Part shown: in pieces, positions 12,192 to 23,542 of the stretch
Layout of the letters: each line of letters begins with the position of its first letter
How positions within the stretch are numbered: the first letter of the stretch is position 1
Assembly: GCA_040954595.2 (NCBI GenBank)
Contig: CM082589.2
Location: forward strand, 2,728,001 to 2,792,000
Length of the DNA: 64,000 nt
Direction of reading: 5' to 3'
Source: Balanoglossus misakiensis
Taxonomy: Eukaryota > Hemichordata
Translations under genes and position numbers: made by a program
The notes under the pieces: generated by a model
The model's input: only the letters and a program-made list of their open reading frames with translations
Databases searched by the model: none
Told to the model about the DNA's origin: nothing

Positions 12192-15100
12192 CTAAGTTGG
12201 GGAGAGTTCAGGACTGCTTTCATTATTTCCGGCTATGGTGAATTTAACTTCGGGCGGACTTCTGTTCGGCTCCTCTTCGAGTGTTTCCGTTGAAGGTACA
12301 CGCGTCACTCCGTTGCTTCTGCTCCTATAGAGCGCCACCTGTGAATTTCGCCTGTAAAATAAACGCGAGACAGACAACATTGAGCAAGTCTCTCTAGACA
12401 GCTTGTCAATTGAAACAGAGAGAGAGACACAGACAGCCTGGTAGACAGGCAGACAGACAGAGAGATCCTTACCTTCTTTCAGCAAGTCTCGTCCGTGTCT
12501 CTGACCGTCGTAGCTCTGTGATAGGATACATCCAAATGAATAACAGTGCCAAGATCATGAACGTCACTGGGACTACGGATACGAGTATTCTCAACATGAA
12601 TCCCACTGACTCGGGTTGTGAACAAGCCCCTGTTTCATAACCAGCAACTCTGGAATAAAACAACAACGTCATGTGTACTTACAACTGAAATTGTACCAGT
12701 AAAATAGATAAATTAAATTCGTGGCGTACCGAATCATGAACACCTAGAGTACTGTTCATACCCCGTGCACATATCAATGAAAGCAACTGGCTTTGACTAT
12801 ACTTACTCCAGGAGCAGCGTGGATACGCCAAGTGTTATTCCAACCGATAACTTGTTAGCGAATACATAAAACGAGACCATGAGGGCATCCTTCTTCGACC
12901 CCGTTGCTAAAGTAAAATCGTCCATGACGTCTGGTGCCAATGACCTATGTCAAAGACACATCAAAAATGAAAGGATTAACGTGTGTCTGTTTAATAATTT
13001 ACAAAGCATAACTAGTTTGAAATATCATCATTGCCGTCGTCGTCAAAGTCGTAGATTAGGTGGGGGAGAGAACTTACCAGGGACAGAGAAGTAGGGCAGA
13101 GAACATTGTCCCTATCGCTGCAGACATCGTGTATACAGCCACAGGGTCGCCAGGTAGAACGAGCAAGGAACACAGCAATGGTATCATAAGCTGTAAAGAG
13201 AACAGATTGGAAAACGAGTTAGACTCCGTTGAGGATGAATTATAAAATGTCTTCCATGTACGAAAGGTGTCATGTAGTGACATCAATGTTGAACGTTTTG
13301 AACCACCACAACAAAACTTTTATTTTCATCTCTCTGTTTTAGACCGTTGACCGATCGAAACATTCAGTAGTCAGTCGTTTGTGGGCGCTCGTCAACAGAA
13401 CGAAAACTCCTCACGGACTCCTCGAGTGACGAGCGCCGGAAGGAGAATGAACAAAATGGCGGAACTTCGTCACTTCCGGTGAGACCTTACCAATAGAGCT
13501 ATCCCTGTGGTTTTCCTCTTTCCGATTTTCAGCAGAGCGTACTGCCACACCGGTACAAAGACGAGGGAAGTACCCTGTAATGTAGGACATTAGAATATAA
13601 CATTTCTGATCCAATTAAGGTCAACCTTGGTTTAATTTTCAGTTGTAAAAAAATCCACGAACAGTCGACAATATAGCTTGGAATCCGTATAACCCAATCT
13701 CCGTTATTAGCTACGTTGTATTCTGCCATGATAATGTTACTTAGTCAACCACACTACCATAGAGAAATTATTGAATCATCATCCATCATGGAATATGGCA
13801 CAATATATATCATACTCACCAGTAACACAATAATGGCGTACTGAAAGTGAATGAAGTCTAAGGAGTATATGAAAAATAGGGTCATGTTTCCCATTACACA
13901 CTGAAAGAAAAATGAAATAAAGAGACTTTAGAATAAATATTGGTATTTTCAAGTTGAGGAAACATTCCCATTGACTGTTACACAGAGAAAGAAATGGAAC
14001 TTGTTTTTGTATTTCATTCTTACCACTAAACCCAAAATGGTGCATAGGAAGAACATCAGTGACGTCACGTATGGCACGTGTGTAAATATTTGTTTTAAGC
14101 TCGCACAGAATGGGTCCCGCGCACCCTCGTCCTCCACGATGTCTGAAAAATAATTATAAAAACGTTTGTATGCATTTGAAAGCCCTTGGTGTGTGAGAAA
14201 AATGTTTCTCAAGTTACCGTGAACTGTGTTAAATTCGCACTAGAAACTGAATTACACAACATCACTGATTGCATAACTGTTGCCTCTCAGTTCCGATTCA
14301 TGTACTACACATCATTCCATTGGATAACATTTAGAGAGCGTTTGATCAAAGGACGTTCATCATCCAATCAGTTCTCGTGTCATTCGAGTGTGCCATACAG
14401 GAGTGCTTTGATCCCAGACTGTGTCGGTCCCTCACTGCCAGACAAACGGTCAGGAATGAGAGAGCACGTGTTCGGACAGAAGGATATCAATACGACGCCA
14501 CCTTACCTCTTTTCTCTGTTGTTCCTAATTGTACGACGATGCAAAATATCACAATGAGAATGCCAACCATGCCAGCACCGGCCATGAAAGCAACCGCCTG
14601 AAAGAAACGTTGTAGTCTGTCAGCAGTGATGTTTAAGGAGAGAGGTTTCCCTACTCCCGTTTATTAAGATTTTACATCACACATTTTTGTCCAGATCCGT
14701 TCCAGATGTTAAGACAATGCGGGCAAAGACGACTAGGGCACCTGTGAGTGTATGTAAATTCTGTTTATGATTTGCATATGTATCGAAGGCCCGATTGCTA
14801 TAAATACTTACTGCAGGGTGTCGTTCACCTGGCGGGACTGTTGGTCTGTCCGTGATATTTCCATTTGCACAGGGGTTAGTGAAACTGCCATCACCCATCT
14901 GTAAGGCCAATAACTGGGCATAGATGACGCCGCCGAGAACGGTTCCAAACATCTCGCACAGCATACCTGTTTGAGGAAAGACATTTCAGAAATACATCAC
15001 GTCCTCCGAAATGGTTACAGCGTTATGTGGTCTTATCGCTGTGACGACATAACGAGGTGAGAATTCATCGTCTGATTGGCTCGGCTTGTTAAAGGGGAAA

Positions 15101-17160
15101 TCCGTCGTAGCTGATTTCTACATAATTTGGTAGCTTTGATGTCACTCTTTCAGAAAAAAACATATTCGCCATGTATAGGTCGCGCGATTTTTTACAAAAT
15201 CTAGGGAAAGTTGGCAGAATTTCCAATATGGCGTTTACTGTAATTTGAATCATGGGAAAAAAAGCGCCAGGACCAACTTCCGCCCACCTTAGTGTGGGTG
15301 ATACCATTTTCCGATTGGTGTCACTGCGTCACAAGCTAAGCGTATTTGCATATTTTCCATGGGTTATAGCTCATGAAAACTGTCAATAGATGACAAATTT
15401 TCGACTTTGCTGATGATTGTTTATCAACTGATGCAAAGAACAAACAATAGCTATGAAAATACGCCTAGTCTGTCGCCCAGTGACACCTATCGGAGAATGG
15501 TATCACCCACACCATGGTGGGCGGAAGTTGGTCCTGGCGCTTTTTTTCCCATGATTCAAATTACAGTAAACGCCATATTGCCAACTTTCCCTAGATTTTG
15601 TAAAAAATCGCGCGACCTATACATGGCGAATATGTTTTTTTCTGAAAGAGTGACATCAAAGCTACCAAATTATGTAGAAATCAGCTACGACGGATTTCCC
15701 CTTTAACGTCGGTTTCAGAAACATATACTCATTGCACGTCACACTGCTCGAAGTCATACTTACGGTAAGCGGTTGCCGAGTCCCTGTCTTTCTGTTCCGG
15801 ACTCAATAACATCGTCAAGGCAACGTACGGCAGATGATAACACTGGCGAGAAAACAAGCAGAACGTCATCGATAGATAACAGAACATTTGCACCGAAGAA
15901 AACTAACTAACGTCGTTTACATATCGACGACTGAAATGACAATCTGTGTATCTCTCACACATACGGCCAGTTGACAAGGAAACGATGATCGCCATGGTTC
16001 TTACTGTAAGGGCCGTTTGAAAGGTGCAGTACATCACAAGATAATAGATCAGTTTGCCACGTTCGCTCATGTCTGGAACATACCACAGGAAGAAATATAA
16101 CACCACAGCGAATGGCGTTGCACAGGCTAACCTGTGAAGAAACAGAAAAAAACATGCATCCCTGAAGCTGGTTTGACTTACAAGAACAGTGCTCATTACG
16201 TGTACACACAACTGTATGTCCGCTATCTTTCTTGGACACTGTGGATAAATCTGACAGAATGGAACTTAGTGCCTTATAACACGGATCGTGTAGCTCGTCC
16301 TTACCATGGTTTGAGTTTTCCAAATCGCGGATTGTCGAATCGATCAATACTCATTCCTACAACAGGATTCATGACGGCTTCCCACGCCTTGCCAAGAAAT
16401 ATGATAATACTGGCGTAGATTGGTCGTATCTAGAAAAGAAATCAGAAATTGATAGAGCATTGTACAGTATACTTTATATTGAAAGTTTTTTCCTCACCAA
16501 ATAACATATAGTCGACTGTAACGTAGCCTTTAAATTTGCTATAGCCATCCGCCCGTCTGTCTATCAGTCTGCCTCTCTGTCTATAGATATAGCTGCATGT
16601 CTGTCTGTCTCTGTCTGTCTGTCTTTATTTATTTATTTATTTATTTATACTTTTCATATAAGATGGCAAAATATGTTTTACTAATTCTTTAATAATTACC
16701 ATAGCAACCTCTAAGAGGAAAAGGGTCATGTATATTCCAATGGCGTTCACGGTCAATGTGAACGGTATTCCTCCGATCCCGTAGCATACTTTAGACCTTG
16801 TCTTCAACTCACACTTGTCAGTAAACACAGGAATCGACGAATTCCTCAAAAGAGGTACTTTCTTTAGGGGGAAAATAAACACACACATTTTATGAGTACG
16901 TCTTTATCAATTACATATACGGCGAACTTGTCAACGACTCTCACAAAATTCTCATTATTTATTTAATCCGGCAATATTTTCATTTCGCTCATGTAGTTAT
17001 AGCATTGCAACGCCCTCGTCCAAAGGTCCTTTTGTTGCTAGGCAACGCGTCAATGGGGGTTCGCAATGCGGCCACAACCATAGCCAGGTGGCCAAATGAG
17101 TCTGATTGAAAGGCAGTAAAACTACGATTGCAATACCTCGTCAGCCAAGTCGTTTTCCAT
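12192..17160 (-). CDS. MFSD2-like transporter, divergent copy C (544 aa, 14 exons), Na+-site aspartates replaced
   Basis: Third tandem member, intact but divergent. Coding exons: 17160-17137, 16861-16700, 16429-16305, 16131-16005, 15842-15764, 14966-14812, 14597-14507, 14142-14024, 13900-13820, 13574-13491, 13190-13078, 12944-12807, 12649-12473, 12351-12192; total 1635 nt in frame. It keeps LKTRSKVCYGIGGIP, RFGKLKPW, RDSATAYR, PDVMDDF, the TM lysine (FANKLSVG) and VAGYETGACSQP. However, the TM2 motif that reads W-D-A-V-T-D-P in copies A and B here reads W-E-A-V-M-N-P, changing both acidic Na+ ligands known from vertebrate MFSD2A. The first exon is only MENDLADE, with an acceptor just upstream. 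The coupling ion or substrate may differ from A and B. Confidence 0.9.
12409..12466. repeat. Simple (AGAC/AG)n repeat
   Basis: Purine-rich AGAG and CAGA tetranucleotide repeats in the last intron of gene C, ending next to the donor at 12472. Confidence 0.7.
15089..15706. mobile_element. TTAA-flanked foldback MITE (about 618 bp)
   Basis: Two long inverted arms, about 15089-15355 and 15440-15706, are near-perfect reverse complements. Each outer end reads TTAA followed inward by AGGGGAAATCC, giving terminal inverted repeats with a TTAA target-site duplication (15089-15092 and 15703-15706), as in piggyBac-type elements. The arms contain open frames, but these are simply the two strands of the same noncoding arm. 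The element lies in the intron of gene C between exons ending at 15764 and beginning at 14966. It has no transposase, so it is non-autonomous. Confidence 0.85.
16540..16650. repeat. (GTCT)n and (TTTA)n compound microsatellite
   Basis: CTGT/CTCT repeats followed by about seven TTTA units in the intron between coding exons 2 and 3 of gene C. Confidence 0.8.
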
Positions 17161-19033
17161 CGTAATACAACCGTTTTCTGTGAAGACCGTTCTCTTACTC
17201 GGTAGCCATGCGGGTTATATTAAAACGAGGAAAACTTAAAGTGGGGATTTTGAACAGTCAAGTAGTTCACACTGCAAACTCCACTGCGGTGATGATGATA
17301 AAGGTCGTTCACTTCACTTGGATTGGTTTCCTGAATTCCTGTAATAAAAGGAAACGCGTGAACGTATACAATGTACGTACACTTGTACGTCTGTGATTTT
17401 GAAGGTGACTAGGGTTAGGGCTCTAGCGCTTGTCTGAGGTTAGGGCGACCATATTGTAAATTAATTGTGTGTACGCTAAAAACCAAGGCGCTCATTCTTT
17501 TTGTTGACTGACAAGTACACGTCGCTCTTCGCTTTTGCCACGGGTTATGACAGGTTGTCAAGTTATCAATAAAGGCTCCATAAATAATCATCATAAATCA
17601 TCTTTCTCTACATCTGGTATTTTTTGGTTTACAATTCTCCAGAGGTCATTTCTGCGATCGCGTTGATTTGCTGAGATAGCCAAGCCACTTTCAGGAATAT
17701 TTGACCCGATTCTGGTCTAGCGCCATCACAAGTAGGTCATCGACAGTCATTGGCCTCTATACACGGTGCAAGTGGATAATTTATGTGGATAGTTATTAGT
17801 GTGTAAATATGACAGTTGAGCTTATTCGGTTTATTAAACCTGGTAGACAGCGACGGGAATTGTAGAAAATAAACACTGGCTTTATACCTAAACACGTTAA
17901 CAAGGGGATATCACCACTGAAATAATACCCCATACATTCCCCACAGTTGAAAGGCCGGCTATCCTACACTTAATAATGCTGGTTGATAAAGCTTATATAT
18001 ATCCCGTCAAGGCAAGTAACAGATTAATCCGAAGCTTCTGTGCAACCATCCTCATCATGACTAAACATTTTCACTTAAAAGTTGTAAACGATAATTTTGC
18101 CTGTAACGTCTTTCCTAAGTTCAGTAGAATACGCACAATCTCTTTAAGTGGCCCACAATGTCTCGACCTTCAACCTGACATCAACATGTGCATGCACGCG
18201 CTGGTGCGAGGCGCGCTGTTTTACAAGTAACGCGTCTTTTCTTGAGGGCTATGTTTTTACGACACTGTCAAAACATTCTACAAAATGAAAACTCATACGG
18301 CACCTTGGTACTGCTTATTTGCATCAGCCTTTGGTGACTGATTTTACGACCTGGATATAATAACGACCCCGTCGTGTTTCAAACTATATTGGAAGTAGGC
18401 ACACCAGCCGCAACAAAACGTGAAATCGTCAATTTGGTTTAAAATCAAGACGTCATAATATAAAAATCCACAGGATAACGATTGCACAGAGCAATCGTAC
18501 GAAAATAAATTCGCAAGCAACCTTACCTTGACCCGAAGCATTAAGCATGGTACTCACTACCTACGTGCAGTTCCTTTAGCTGTGTGTAAAAAAGTGAAAA
18601 CAGCTCGTGAACTTTCACAGAGTGACCTCGTACAGGGCATGGAACTCCTAGCGCAGCTGTAGTTAGCGATTTTTGGACGCCGCCAACGTCCATTTTTCGT
18701 CATTCACGCAACGCAGTGAAGCGCTTAAGCTTACTCAATCCCGTGATCCCGCCAACATGTGTGCACTGAATTCCATATCAATCCGATCATCCGTTTAGGG
18801 GGTCACACTGATACAAATAACAGCAACAATGCGACATAAGTTTCCATGGTTTATCACAAACGGTAGTTTAAAATAACATCTTTAACATACGGATATAGAA
18901 AAGAAGCGACATTATTTTATCAATCTATAAAATATGTTTATTTTAGGATTGGGAGAGCGCTTGTAAGCAGAAATAGTTTAGATTCCTACTTATGCGAAAA
19001 TTAGCCATTCAGACACACTCAGCAGTGTTGACG
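17161..19033. other. Intergenic: upstream region of gene C
   Basis: No protein gene is seen. A splice acceptor at 17177/17178 lies 17 bases before the gene C start codon, and a candidate noncoding-exon donor lies at 18526/18527, so the gene C promoter is probably near 18.6 kb. At 17410-17425 there is a short TTAGGG-like stretch that is too short to be telomeric. Confidence 0.5.
18527..18570 (-). other. Candidate 5' noncoding exon of gene C
   Basis: The minus-strand sequence GGGTCAAG followed by GTAAGG forms a good donor in the position expected from genes A and B (one noncoding exon one to two kilobases upstream of the first coding exon). No sequence similarity to the A and B leader exons was seen, so this rests on the donor alone. 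Confidence 0.25.
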
Positions 19034-19339
19034 TCATTTTAGACACGAGAACCCCCGTGACTCTAGATCGACATCACGTGACAGATCGTAGAGAGTGAAA
19101 GAGGCTGCAAATCTCACTGTTGCCGGTTCGACTTCCAAATCCAAGTTCGATGAAATACTGCGGCGTAAAATCTCACTACTGTCTAAGCTTTGCAGGGGTG
19201 GCAATAACACTTTGTTTTCTTCTTTGGATGACACAGGTGAGTCGTTGATGGTTATTTGATTTGGATTAGTGATTCCATATTCTCCGTGGCTTCTTCCATT
19301 GTCAGTGGCTTGTTGGAATAATCTGTATTTGGCGTCCAT
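19034..19339 (-). CDS. Hypothetical 101-aa open reading frame
   Basis: A complete ATG-to-stop frame with an in-frame TGA 15 bases before the ATG. It encodes a hydrophilic, Ser-rich protein beginning MDAKYRLFQQATDNG and ending in RGFSCLK, with no membrane segment and no domain I recognise. A splice acceptor could lie at TTCTTAG just upstream, in which case it would be a terminal exon. However, no partner exons are visible toward 20 kb. A short stretch, VEPATVRFAASF, faintly resembles the tail of the MFSD2-like copies (RSPPEVKFTIAG in copy C), so it may be the relic tail of a lost fourth copy. It could also be chance. Confidence 0.25.
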   Translation of the reverse strand: MDAKYRLFQQATDNGRSHGEYGITNPNQITINDSPVSSKEENKVLLPPLQSLDSSEILRRSISSNLDLEVEPATVRFAASFTLYDLSRDVDLESRGFSCLK

Positions 19340-20277
19340 GAAACGCCTAAGAACTCATAAAATTCCTGAAATGCATGTCGGGCTTACAAAGTAAAGGACA
19401 TATGATTTTAGTAGCTGCATAAGACCCTTGGACAGAGTTGTAAACGTGTGACATTATTTATTTCACTCTGATAGGCTATTTTATATTATTTTGCTCATTG
19501 AAGCATGGCCAACTACATTTCATCAAGGCTCTATTCAAAACCCATACCCGGACATAACACATGCATAATCCCATATCATTTAGTGTTTAGTCATTACCAC
19601 ATATTTTATTACTGACGTATTCTCGTCTCCCATATACAGGGTTTGGTTGTAACTGATTATTCAGTGAGAACTGACTATAATAACAAAGAACTGTATTCCC
19701 AATGATATATACTGCAATCAACCGTGTGCTTTTTCTATGTAAATGCCGGACATAATATTTTGATTAGACCGATGAACACAGCCGCACACAGATTACAGAG
19801 CACATGTAGCATATACATGTAATGCGAATCGCGAACATCATCACCGCTTATTATGTATCGTGCATGCCTTTATATGTCCAGACGTCGAAAGCTGATTTCA
19901 ACGCAGCTAAATAATCGATACACCACTGCTTATACAGAACCGTATAAATTGTCGGATATTTATTTTCTATTTTCAAGCGCACAGTAGGATTAATTACTTT
20001 TTTTTTGGTCGAAATCTGCCACGTTGTGCCTATGTTTGAAGCAGCGGCTGGTGTATGATTTTATCGCCTATGTGCCTACTAACCAGCTCATTAAGAAGCC
20101 ATACGATTAAATGCGTATATAACAAAACGCCATTCCAATAGCGCATGAGGAGATTTTGTGACGCTCCACTGTCCACATGCATGCGCTCGCTATTGCATTT
20201 TCATCAATTTTATTTCAATCATTCTTTAACATTTCTTGCATAGCGCATTTTCCAGTTGTAGCATCTTATGCACACAG
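19340..20277. other. Intergenic between gene C cluster and NXPE gene D
   Basis: AT-rich DNA with no confident exon. The first exon of NXPE gene D (signal-anchor exon by analogy with genes E and F) should lie here or just upstream. A hydrophobic frame starting at 20177 (MHALAIAFSSILFQSFF) could supply a signal sequence but has no clean donor. Confidence 0.4.
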
Positions 20278-21388
20278 GTGTTTTATGACCTCCATTTCAA
20301 CCATGCCAAGACTTCGCTCATGTCCGCCATTGTCGCAGCGACAAAGGTGCTCACTTCCAAAAAACCGACGGTGTCGATGAACTGCTGGTCTGCTGTAGAA
20401 GAAATGGCGCGGGAATTAGGCATTAAGCCACCCGATGACGCCATGATCCCTGTAAACAACGCAACTGGCGAACGCCGCCTGCCATTTACTGCCAGCAGTG
20501 GTACTCTTGGTCTAACGTCACCGCTGACCTCGAGGTATGATCATCAGTTTTTAAACGTCCCTTCGAGAACAATCGAGAAGAAAAATATCACACAGTTGTT
20601 TGTTTATTTAAAAGACACTTTCTAAAAAGAATTATAGAGGTAAATAATATGATTTGGTCGGCTGAAACTTCTTGCAGATTTGGTTTGCGTGAGGATGCCG
20701 TTGGAAATACTACCGCGACTTCTGTTTATGAAGGGTCTACTATCCACGTGGTTATTGAAACATTCGATTCCAGAGGACGGAATCGTGACGTTGGCGGCGA
20801 CTTTTTCTTTGCCAAGATGTCAAATCAACAGCTGAAAAAGTCGACTGCAGGAATGGTGACTGATCACGCGAATGGTACCTATAGTGTGTACTTTTACTGC
20901 GGCTGGTCAGGCTCGGCAGAAATCACAATTACTTTGGTTCATCCACGCGAGGCGGTGCTCTGGATACGTAATGTATACAGGAACATCGAACGCCGAGTCG
21001 ATTGGACAGGTGTCTTCAAAAATGCAAGTTTTACTGAAGAAAGCACTTGTTACGTGTTGGGCGACTCGGTCTGGAGTGATAAGTGCGAATATGGAAACGA
21101 GAATGCGTTGGGAAAGACTCTCTATGTTTGCGACAAGCCTCGAAGTTTGGGGTGTGAGCAACTTTCAACTGTTACTACACAGATAAAGACATTCGCCACA
21201 TATGTCCAGACATATCTACCTGCCGATAAACGATATCTTTTCAAAGGGTGAGTGGACACTTCAAACGGAATAAATTCATTGATTCCAATTAGTCGTCGTC
21301 GTCCTCCTCCTTCCCCTCCTCCTCCTCCTCCTCCTTCTCATCCTCCTCCTCCTCCTCCTCCTCCTCCTCCTCCTCCTCCTCCTCCTCC

Positions 21389-21449
<61 letters not shown>

Positions 21450-22643
21450 AAAAGACACTTTAACCATGGTGGTGTATATTGAGAAAACCTTAAATTAACC
21501 ACATATTAAAATAGCAAGTTTACATATCTGGCTAAGTTATATCTAAAATATTATGCTAGCTAACAAAAAATACAGCTTGTGTGATTTTTTATCGAAATCC
21601 AACCTATTATTATTTAAATTATTTTTGTTTTAATTATTATCCTCAGTGATAACCTGGTAAAACCACTTGCTGATAGCCCGTTACAGATTGTTATAGAAGG
21701 TAATCCAGAGATTTATATCTTTTAAATTAATGGTCATGAACATTTGTCACACATGTACAGATGAGTGATTTTGTTACCGGATTTCATTAGTGGAAAGAAT
21801 TTGACAGTATAGTCGGTACATTGGAATGTCAGACAAATGTCATTGTTTTCTTGAACAGATAACGCTGATTTGAGCGGTGAGGAAACCGATGAACTGCCCA
21901 TGTGCGGACCCGATCTTCCTCTTTCAAATACTGATGGCTTCTGGGAGAACGACAACAAATGGGTGTCACGTGTTTGCCGAGCGCGTCATTGGTCAGCAGA
22001 TGAAGCACTGGAGTGCCTCAGGGAGAAGACGATTTACATGTTGGGAGATTCCTCATTGAGACAATGGCACGAGTCGATGACGAAAATCTTGGGTGAACCT
22101 CCGGATTTAGACAAACTTCGACGCAGAACGACAGTCCAGTCGCACAATATTACCGTTCTGTTCTATTTTCACGCAATCATACTAGGGAGTCCAGCAGTTG
22201 ATTTCTGGTCACAGAATTTTGAAAGTGACGTCATTGACAGCATAACGGGAAATCAGTGCAATTCCGTGGTAGTTGTGAATCCCACATTTCACTTCGCGTC
22301 GTGGACAACTTCGTCCTACGTGGAAAGGCTGCTGCATTTGCGGCAAGCCATTCTCCGTCTCCAAAGGCGATGCCCAGAAATCACCGTCGTCTTGAAGGGC
22401 ACACACCCAAGAGATCATCAAACGGCCGAATCTTACATCCACAGCAGCGACTCTATACTGTACGAGATGAACGGACTGCTCCGAAAAATATTTGGAGGAA
22501 TGCAAATTAATTTCATCGACGTCTACCATATGTCACTTTCGCATTCCGCTGCTAATAATGTCCACATGCCTATGGATACCGTGATTCGACAGCAAGTTGA
22601 TTTATTTTTGTCATATGTTTGTTCGGGGATGACAAAACCTTGA
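20278..22643 (+). CDS. NXPE family protein D (neurexophilin and PC-esterase domain), 5' end unresolved
   Basis: Predicted secretory-pathway type II membrane or luminal protein with an N-terminal neurexophilin-like Ig region and a C-terminal PC-esterase (SGNH-like) domain. Exons 20278-20534, 20678-21247, 21647-21699 and 21859-22643 join in frame (1665 nt, 554 residues plus stop). Visible marks are the GGDFFFAKM/HANGTYSVYFYCGW Ig-like block, the tryptophan-containing RRVDWTG motif, MCGPDLP at the domain junction, the catalytic YMLGDSSLRQW, and FIDVYHMSLSH...NNVHMPMD near the end. It is the most divergent of the three copies, and its extracellular domain is split by an extra intron at 20535 that E and F lack. 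The N-terminal exon with the membrane anchor was not identified, so 20278 is an exon edge, not a start codon. Confidence 0.8.
21297..21450. repeat. (TCC)n-(TCA)n triplet microsatellite, 90-base pyrimidine tract
   Basis: About 30 CTC/TCC triplets (21297-21389) run into about 20 TCA/ATC triplets (21390-21450). It lies 50 bases inside intron 3 of NXPE gene D. Apparent poly-Pro, poly-His, poly-Arg and poly-Met frames here are repeat artefacts. Confidence 0.95.
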
Positions 22644-23542
22644 GTTCTTGCCCATAGATTGTCATTTATTTGTGGCATTTTACAACGAAATTATGCATCA
22701 TTATCTGTAACTATTGTATTCTTCATCATGCTACAATTAATAAAAAAAGCACAACGCTGGTTTCTTGGTGACCTAGGGCGTCATTTGCAGAGTTTGAAGA
22801 GATTGTGTTGTTTATAATTTATCATGGTATAACTTCTTTGAGTCTAAAGGTTTTGATGTTTTGAGATCATCAACGGCAGCAAATTGTATCAATTAAATTC
22901 CACACAGCTATAACACCACCATTGGATGACGCCATGTGGTTTGCCCCGTTACCTTTCAATTTAAATCACAATGCTGTAGGTTTATTGTCCCGCAGATCAC
23001 GTAATGGTACGTAATGGTATTGTACCGCGACCTATTCACTCGACTTTGAACTGTGCGCGCCCACATGACCCCGTGACCTTTGCATGTGGAAAACAGGACT
23101 TCAAGATGGCCGTGCTTGTAGCAAGCGTCTTGTGGAGGATACAAGATATTTAGGGGCCCATATACGGTATTAATTGCCGTTTTTCAGGTACCAAAGTCGC
23201 TCATTAAATGTCGGAGGACTATAGGCGTCTATCAATGTCATTTATTTCGTCATCTTTGAAGAGTTTGATTGTTTTTTTCACGGCGAATTACGTTCTCAGC
23301 CGGGTAACCTTGTCTCCAAGCGCACGGGCGATCTGTGGTCACACCCAAGACCCGCCCTTCACAACGGCGACATTTGCCTTATGATTCGATATATGTGTGT
23401 ATTTTACTACTTATATTACCTACAAACTAGCTATTACACTGACTTTTCATTTTAATTTTTTAATGTATGTTACATTTGCCCCCAACCATATGTTGCTGCC
23501 TACGTCCCTGTATAATTACTTATATAATCTAACATTCACAGG
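22644..23542. other. Intergenic between NXPE genes D and E
   Basis: It contains the gene D 3' UTR (an ATTAATAAAAAA-type polyadenylation signal at about 22737) and the gene E promoter. No additional exon is seen. An AAGATGGCCGTG motif at 23104 resembles a YY1 site. Confidence 0.5.

Noticed and set aside
15089-15706. Two near-identical open frames on opposite strands (72 and 99 codons)
   Set aside because: Both are the inverted arms of the foldback element read in mirror image; no transposase features.
17404-17450. TTAGGG-like repeats
   Set aside because: Only two or three scattered units; not telomeric.
21252-21482. Open frames with poly-Pro/poly-His (plus) and poly-Met/poly-Arg (minus)
   Set aside because: They are translations of the triplet microsatellite within an NXPE intron, not proteins.
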